This document shows positions 59,072 to 64,000 of a DNA stretch of 64,000 bases, one piece after another; the stretch's first letter is position 1; each line of letters opens with the position of its first letter. The position numbers and the translations under genes are program-made. Under the pieces are notes generated by a model. It saw nothing but the letters and a program-made list of their open reading frames with translations, was not told where the DNA came from and made no database searches. The stretch is from positions 1 through 64,000 of the forward strand of contig NZ_PMZU01000043.1 in the NCBI RefSeq assembly GCF_003170075.1, written 5' to 3'. Source of the DNA: Methanoregula sp. (GTDB lineage Archaea; Halobacteriota; Methanomicrobia; Methanomicrobiales; Methanospirillaceae).

Positions 59072-60844
59072 ATGCAACGCCACTATCTCCTCGGAAATGA
59101 AGCCATCGCCCACGCGTGCCTCGAATCAGGTATCGATTTTGCCAGCGGATACCCCGGCACACCTTCGTCGGAAGTTATCGATGTCCTCCGCGTACAGAAA
59201 GACCCCGCATACTATGTGGAATGGTCGGTGAACGAGAAGGTCGCGCTTGAAAATGCCCTTGCCGCGGCATGGTGCGGGATCCGGGCGATCTGCACCATGA
59301 AACATGTCGGCCTCAACGTCGCTGCCGACCCGCTCATGACAAGCGCCTATACCGGCGTGACCGGCGGCCTTGTCATCATGAGCGCGGACGACCCGTTCGC
59401 TCATAGTTCACAGAATGAGCAGGACACCCGGTGCTACGCCCATTTCGCCCGGCTCCCCTGCCTCGATCCCGCGGGCGTGCAGGAAGCGCACGACATGATC
59501 CGCACCGCGTTTGAAATTTCCGAGGAATTCAGGCTGCCGGTGCTGTTCCGCCCCACCACCCGGATCTGCCACTCGAAAGGTGACGTGGAACTGGGGGCTG
59601 TCGTCCCCAGCACGCGGAAAGGAGAGTTCCACAAGGACCCCCGGCAGTACGTGGTGATCCCGGCCCACACCCGGCTCCTGCACAAAAAACTCAACGAGAA
59701 GCAGCCTGCCCTCAAAAAACGTCTCGTGGAACGGGGGCTCAACCATTCCACGATCAAGGGAAAGACTGCCATTATCGCGAGCGGGATCGGTGCCTCCTAC
59801 GTGCAGGAACTCCTGCCTCCTGATGTCTCGTTCATGAAGATCGGGGCGTACCCAATAGATGAAGAATGGCTCGGGGAGTTCGCCAGAAAGCACGAGAAGA
59901 TCCTCGTGATCGAGGAACTCGCACCGGTGGTTGAGGAGGCCGTCCGGCAGGTCGCCGGGTGCGTGCCGGTCTTCGGGAAGATCAACGGGTACGCGCCGTA
60001 CGAGGGCGAACTTTCACCTGCGGTCGTCGCTGCCATCATGGTAAAGGCCGGATTCCTGCCGGAGAACCCGTTTGCCGCCATGGAGCCCGTGCAGAACCTC
60101 CCGCTGCGCCCGCCCATCCTCTGCGCCGGCTGCCACCACCGCGCCGCGTTCTATGCGATAAAAAAGGTGTTTAAGGAGTCCGCGATCTACCCGAGCGACA
60201 TCGGGTGCTACACGCTCGGGCTCCAGCTGCGGGCCGTTGATACCACCATCTGTATGGGTGCCTCGATCACGGTCGGGAGTGGGATTGCCCATTCCGGTGA
60301 GCCCCGGGACGTGGTCAGTACGATTGGCGATTCCACATTCCTGCACACCGGCATACAGGGGCTCATGAATGCGGTTTACAACGGCGCGAACATGACCGTG
60401 GTCATCCTCGACAACCGGATCACCGCGATGACCGGCCACCAGCCCAATCCGAATACCGGGGTAACGGCAACAGGTGTTGAATCTCCCCCGGTATCCCTCG
60501 ATGCGATCTGCCGCGCCTGCGGGGTGACCTTTGTCGAGACGGTAGATCCCTACGATACGACCGGAATGGTCCGTGTTCTTGAAGCGGCAAAGGCAAGGAA
60601 GGGTGTCAAGGTGATCATCGCAAAGCAGATGTGCGTGATCGTGGCCCGCCGCGCGGGAGTAAAGCGGGGCCGCTATGCGGTGAACCCGGAGATCTGCACC
60701 GGGTGCGGCATCTGCGTGCGGTTCGGTTGTCCTGCGATCGAGTTCGCTGATGAGAAGGCCCGGATCAACGAGTTGTGCAGCGGGTGTGCGGTCTGCGCCC
60801 GGCTCTGTCCTGTCGGGGCGATCTCCCGGGAGGCAAAGAAATGA
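59072..60844 (+). CDS. iorA: Indolepyruvate ferredoxin oxidoreductase subunit alpha
   Basis: A thiamine-diphosphate enzyme for reversible conversion of aryl pyruvates to aryl-acetyl-CoA. It has 590 residues. The N-terminal half has GNEAIAHACLESGIDFASGYPG. The TPP-binding region includes GDSTFLHTGIQGLMNAVYN. The C-terminal end has two [4Fe-4S] motifs: CTGCGICVRFGCP and CSGCAVCARLCP. The iorB start overlaps the stop (ATGA). In methanogens this supports aromatic amino acid synthesis from aryl acids. Confidence 0.95.
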   Translation: MQRHYLLGNEAIAHACLESGIDFASGYPGTPSSEVIDVLRVQKDPAYYVEWSVNEKVALENALAAAWCGIRAICTMKHVGLNVAADPLMTSAYTGVTGGLVIMSADDPFAHSSQNEQDTRCYAHFARLPCLDPAGVQEAHDMIRTAFEISEEFRLPVLFRPTTRICHSKGDVELGAVVPSTRKGEFHKDPRQYVVIPAHTRLLHKKLNEKQPALKKRLVERGLNHSTIKGKTAIIASGIGASYVQELLPPDVSFMKIGAYPIDEEWLGEFARKHEKILVIEELAPVVEEAVRQVAGCVPVFGKINGYAPYEGELSPAVVAAIMVKAGFLPENPFAAMEPVQNLPLRPPILCAGCHHRAAFYAIKKVFKESAIYPSDIGCYTLGLQLRAVDTTICMGASITVGSGIAHSGEPRDVVSTIGDSTFLHTGIQGLMNAVYNGANMTVVILDNRITAMTGHQPNPNTGVTATGVESPPVSLDAICRACGVTFVETVDPYDTTGMVRVLEAAKARKGVKVIIAKQMCVIVARRAGVKRGRYAVNPEICTGCGICVRFGCPAIEFADEKARINELCSGCAVCARLCPVGAISREAKK

Positions 60845-61425
60845 CGAAAAGTTTCGATATCCTGATCGTCGGGATCGGCGGGCAGGGAACGATCCTCGCC
60901 TCCAACATCCTTGGTGAGGCCTGCCTTCTTGAGGGCCGGCACGTGAAAGGTGCCGAGACCCACGGGATGGCACAGCGCGGCGGGTCGGTGGAGACCCACA
61001 TCAGGATCGACGGGCAGTACGGCCCGCTGATCGTGCCCGGCACGGCCGATCTTCTGATCTCCTTTGACCTCCTCGAAGCGCTCCGGTATTCCCACTTCCT
61101 CAAATCCGGCGGGACAATGGTGGTCAACCGGCACATGGTACTTCCCACCTCGGTCTTTACGCAAAAGAGCCCGGTACCGACCGAAGACGAGATCGTCGCG
61201 CAGCTTGCCCGGTTCAACCCCTGCCTGATCGACGCCGATAAGATTGCCATTGAAGCGGGCAGCAGTCTGTCCCAGAATGTCGTGATCCTTGGTGCGGCCT
61301 CATGGTCGATCCCCTTAAAGGCAGCGTCCCTGCTTGCCGCGGTCAAAAAACTCGTCCCCAAAAAGACCGTTGAGATTAACGCAAAAGCCTTTGAGATGGG
61401 CCGGGCGTTCAGCAGGACGCGCTGA
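60841..61425 (+). CDS. iorB: Indolepyruvate ferredoxin oxidoreductase subunit beta
   Basis: The gamma-type subunit of the enzyme, 194 residues from ATG 60841, with GGGAGG just upstream inside iorA. Family motifs: ILIVGIGGQGTILASNILGEA, KGAETHGMAQRGGSVETHIR. It overlaps iorA by 4 bases and the following methyltransferase by one base (TGATG). Confidence 0.95.
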   Translation: MTKSFDILIVGIGGQGTILASNILGEACLLEGRHVKGAETHGMAQRGGSVETHIRIDGQYGPLIVPGTADLLISFDLLEALRYSHFLKSGGTMVVNRHMVLPTSVFTQKSPVPTEDEIVAQLARFNPCLIDADKIAIEAGSSLSQNVVILGAASWSIPLKAASLLAAVKKLVPKKTVEINAKAFEMGRAFSRTR

Positions 61426-62144
61426 TGGGATCGCTTGGCGCATTTGAACCGGATACCCTGTACGAAGGGGATGCGCTCGCGCTCATGGAGAATCTTCCCG
61501 AAGGTGCAGTTGATCTCATCGTGACCGACCCGCCGTTTGCCATCGATTTTACGGCCCAGAGGCTCAATTACAACCGGACCGGCAGCAACGTGATCGAGGG
61601 CTACCAGGAGATCCCGGCAGAGGAATATGGCGAGTTTACGCGCCGGTGGATCGCGCAGGCCGCCCGGGTGCTTTCGCCTACGGGAAGCATGTACGTTTTT
61701 TCCGGCTGGAACCGGCTCCGCGATATCCTTGAAGGCATTGATGCGGCCGGCCTCTGCACCATCAACCACCTCATCTGGAAGTACCAGTTCGGGGTATTCA
61801 CGAAGAATAAGTACGTCACCAGCCATTACCACATCCTCTTTGTCGTGAAAAACAAAAAGAAATACACTTTCAACAAACTCGACCACTATCCTGAGGATGT
61901 CTGGATGATCAACCGCGAGTACTGGAAAGGAAAGAAGAAGACCCCGACAAAGCTCCCGCAGGAACTGGTACAGAAGATTATCCGGTATTCGAGCAACCCC
62001 GGCGATCTGGTCTTTGACCCGTTCCTTGGCTCGGGCACGGTCGCGGTTGTCGCGCAGCAGGAAGGCCGGCATTTTCTGGGTTTCGAGGTCGTCCCGGAGT
62101 ACGTTGCATTTGCACGGGAAGGATTGCGTGCCGCCCGGACCTGA
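61425..62144 (+). CDS. DNA methyltransferase, beta-class, coupled to iorAB
   Basis: A 239-residue site-specific methyltransferase. The catalytic TDPPFAID precedes the AdoMet loop FDPFLGSGTVAV, the beta-class order; DPPF favours N6-adenine. A long loop (KKTPTKLPQELVQKIIRYSS) is seen in similar enzymes. No restriction gene is nearby. Its ATG shares one base with the iorB stop, so it is translated from the iorAB message, an unusual setting. Recognition site unknown. Confidence 0.88.
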   Translation: MGSLGAFEPDTLYEGDALALMENLPEGAVDLIVTDPPFAIDFTAQRLNYNRTGSNVIEGYQEIPAEEYGEFTRRWIAQAARVLSPTGSMYVFSGWNRLRDILEGIDAAGLCTINHLIWKYQFGVFTKNKYVTSHYHILFVVKNKKKYTFNKLDHYPEDVWMINREYWKGKKKTPTKLPQELVQKIIRYSSNPGDLVFDPFLGSGTVAVVAQQEGRHFLGFEVVPEYVAFAREGLRAART

Positions 62145-62207
62145 TCGTCCTGCACGGATCTGCAAAAAACCCCAACACGGGCACAAATTTATTAGAAAAC
62201 AGCGATA

Positions 62208-62291
62208 CGCTGAGGGGGGGAATTGAACCCCCGAGGCACTTTCGCACCACAGGCTTTCCAGGCCTGCGCCCTACCGCTAGACTACCTCAGC
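62208..62291 (-). tRNA. tRNA-Ser (GGA)
   Basis: An 84-base class II tRNA on the minus strand. Acceptor GCTGAGG/CCTCAGC with discriminator G; anticodon loop CTGGAAA gives GGA; the long variable arm (TGGTGCGAAAGTGCC) is typical for serine. No intron. Confidence 0.95.
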
Positions 62292-62348
62292 AAAAAGTGT
62301 ATCCCATATATTTGCCGGGTATTTTTTTAATGCTATCCCTTCATGGGG

Positions 62349-63305
62349 TCAGGACTTTGCTGGTTTTTCCGGCTTAACTGCTTTCTTCCAGCCTCTCGGA
62401 TAGGTGCCCGGGGCAAGGAAAACTGTGGTCATGGCAACAAACAGCCCGGTCTTTCCGGGTTTCCAGGTCGTGGATGCCGCAAGCGCCTTCCCGAGGCCGA
62501 CAAACTCCGTTTTTTCTGTGAGGACAGCAACGATCTGATCCTTCCTGAACTCGTCGCAGCGGAGCACCCCTACGCCCGCCAGTGCCGCACCGTGGCAGAG
62601 TGCGTCGGCGGCGGTATCGCGCACAACGACGGAGGGGAGATCGGGAACCGCCGCATCGACCGAGACTATCATGGCATCCAGTGCGGCCCGGTTCCCGACC
62701 GCCGCAGCGCAGCAGGCGTCCTGCAGATCGTGGAGCGTGTGCATGGTGCGCTCATCAAAGACGCCCGACCGGGTCCGGCGCAGTTCCTGCATGTGCGCCC
62801 CGACGCCGAGCGCAAGGCCCATGTGGTGGCAGAGCGAGCGGATGTAGGTCCCTGCATCGCACCTGACCTTCATGAGCACCAGTTTTCCCTCGACACCCAG
62901 TATGTCAAGCTGCTGGATGGTGCGGATGCGCAGCAGGCGTTTGACCGCGCTCCTCCGGGGCGGGCGCTGGTAGATCCGGCCGGTAAATTCCTTTGCGACT
63001 TCATCGATGCGCTGCCGCTCCACATCCTTGTGCAGCCGCATCAGGCAGACATACTCCTTGTCGTGTTTTAAGAGCAGCGGCGCGAGACGCACGGCGTTTC
63101 CGAGCATGACAAGGAGAATACCCGATACCTGCGGGTCGAGCGTGCCCGCATGGCCGACCTGGCAGCCGAGTAGCTTTCCCACCCACGCGGCCACCTGGTG
63201 GCTCGAGGGCCCCCGGGGCTTGTCGATCACGATAATGCCCGCGCCATGCCAGAGCGGTGTAATGTCTGGTTGTCCCGGCTCCAGGGTTTCCTGTGGTGTC
63301 GTCAT
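62349..63305 (-). CDS. cbf5: tRNA/rRNA pseudouridine synthase Cbf5
   Basis: The catalytic subunit of H/ACA guide complexes. It has 318 residues. GHAGTLDPQVSGIL carries the catalytic Asp57. KEYVCLMRLHKDV, RPPRRSAVKR, CDAGTYIRSLCHHMGL and QELRRTRSG are the TruB-family motifs, and a PUA domain (SVVVRDTAADALCHGA, FVAMTTVFL) closes the protein. Its ATG overlaps the hemD stop (ATGA). No snoRNA-like guides are seen close by. Confidence 0.95.
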   Translation of the reverse strand: MTTPQETLEPGQPDITPLWHGAGIIVIDKPRGPSSHQVAAWVGKLLGCQVGHAGTLDPQVSGILLVMLGNAVRLAPLLLKHDKEYVCLMRLHKDVERQRIDEVAKEFTGRIYQRPPRRSAVKRLLRIRTIQQLDILGVEGKLVLMKVRCDAGTYIRSLCHHMGLALGVGAHMQELRRTRSGVFDERTMHTLHDLQDACCAAAVGNRAALDAMIVSVDAAVPDLPSVVVRDTAADALCHGAALAGVGVLRCDEFRKDQIVAVLTEKTEFVGLGKALAASTTWKPGKTGLFVAMTTVFLAPGTYPRGWKKAVKPEKPAKS

Positions 63306-63994
63306 CGTATTATCCGTATCTTTCCCCGGTATTCGTTTAAGGTGGCAAGAGTCCCCTCAAGAGAGCCGTCCCCGACAATTGCGGGCAGCGTTCCCCCGCA
63401 CATCATCGCTTCAGCCGTCATATCCCCGATGGCCATCACCAGCAGGTCCGGGCGCGGGGTCCATATCGCCTTCTTATACGACATCGCGCTCGTAAAGAGG
63501 ATGGCCTCGGCCTTGTCAAGGTCGAGCGGCTCGTTCGTGGGCACGAGCCGGTAGCAGCGGAACTCCCGTGGGATCCCACCGGCGTGCGCAATCGCATCGA
63601 TGAGAGGGGCGTTCGGGACATCGGCGCGGGGGAGACCGATTTTTTTCCCTTTGATCCAGTCACCCAGGAACGGGACGAAGTCGCGCGAGTAGAACCCGGG
63701 CAGGGTCTCACAGGCAATCCCACAGCGCTCCAGCTCCCGTGCCGTCTCGGGGCCGATTGCGATGACCCGGGGGGTCTTTTTGAGGTGCGGGGCAAGGATT
63801 TTTGCCGGAAGTGCGCTCGTGAAAAAGATGCAGTCGAACTCCCCGCGTTCCACGGCCTCCGCAAATGCAGAGACAACTTCCGTCTGGATTTCGGACCGGA
63901 GCGGGTGGACGCTGTAGCACGCGTGCCCGAATGCTGCGCACCGGGCTGCGTCCCTTACCTCCTTTCCTGCAAGACGGGTGACTGCGATCTTCAT
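63302..63994 (-). CDS. hemD: Uroporphyrinogen-III synthase
   Basis: Cyclises hydroxymethylbilane to uroporphyrinogen III, the precursor of F430 and cobamides. It has 230 residues and the divergent but typical bilobed pattern: FTSALPAKIL, VIAIGPETARELER, FYSRDFVPFL, RCYRLVPTNEPLD and ILFTSAMSYKK, with a late AIGDMTAEAM. It heads an operon with cbf5. The start codon lies six bases from the window end, so the promoter is outside. Confidence 0.85.
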   Translation of the reverse strand: MKIAVTRLAGKEVRDAARCAAFGHACYSVHPLRSEIQTEVVSAFAEAVERGEFDCIFFTSALPAKILAPHLKKTPRVIAIGPETARELERCGIACETLPGFYSRDFVPFLGDWIKGKKIGLPRADVPNAPLIDAIAHAGGIPREFRCYRLVPTNEPLDLDKAEAILFTSAMSYKKAIWTPRPDLLVMAIGDMTAEAMMCGGTLPAIVGDGSLEGTLATLNEYRGKIRIIR

Positions 63995-64000
63995 TTGAGG

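Overview
The window looks like a chromosomal segment of a hydrogenotrophic methanogenic archaeon, most likely Methanomicrobiales and close to Methanoregula. The evidence is a complete F420-reducing hydrogenase operon (frhADGB), the methyl-coenzyme M reductase activation ATPase AtwA, methanopterin and probable methanofuran biosynthesis genes (mptA, mfnE-like), DUF2124, archaeal information-processing genes (rpoL, aIF2-beta, aEF1-beta, Cbf5, an archaeal 7S SRP RNA) and TATA-box promoters. Genus is an inference. No plasmid, phage, rRNA operon or CRISPR array is visible.

Layout. 1-9.4 kb: a cell-surface locus with a giant multidomain secreted protein, then a tandem duplication (2300-bp unit) of a small secreted protein plus a membrane-anchored partner, then a fibronectin-type anchored protein. 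The architecture resembles Gram-positive WxL surface loci. 9.6-16.5 kb: a type IV pilin-like protein, two PAS histidine kinases, an orphan DNA methyltransferase, TrmO and DUF2124. 16.6-21.2 kb: a 1532-residue secreted protein with PEGA and propeller-like regions. 21.4-25.2 kb: purine synthesis (PurS-PurL-type protein and PurQ). 25.3-32.7 kb: zinc-ribbon protein, frhADGB, mptA and ilvC. 32.9-34.1 kb: flavodoxin-like protein and an aIF2-beta/TRAM fusion.

34.8-40.9 kb is a distinctive cluster. Three leftward transcription units (DUF5320-like/atwA/mrp/P1; DUF169; Cys-rich/P2/DUF134) each carry the same CATATG-centred motif 30-45 bp upstream of the first gene, so they look like one regulon, perhaps controlled by the DUF134 protein encoded within it. 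A DHPPS-like metallo-hydrolase follows on the other strand. 41.3-46.6 kb: rpoL, a PhnP-like hydrolase, an AAA ATPase, two M24 peptidases and small proteins. 46.8-50.3 kb: tRNA-Asn, tRNA-Met, a methyltransferase-like protein, SRP RNA, malate dehydrogenase, aEF1-beta and its zinc-finger companion. 50.3-58.8 kb: an MfnE-like kinase, phospholipase D-like protein, HTH regulators, HEAT-repeat protein, nadC-nadX, and a radical-SAM methylthiotransferase. 58.9-64 kb: tRNA-Ile, iorAB with an overlapping DNA methyltransferase, tRNA-Ser, cbf5 and hemD.

A roughly 210-bp interspersed element with two G/C-rich hairpins occurs four times (about 26.4, 41.8, 47.1 and 54.6 kb), always between genes and close to a gene 3' end. 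Together with the WxL-like locus and the CATATG regulon it is the least explained structure here.
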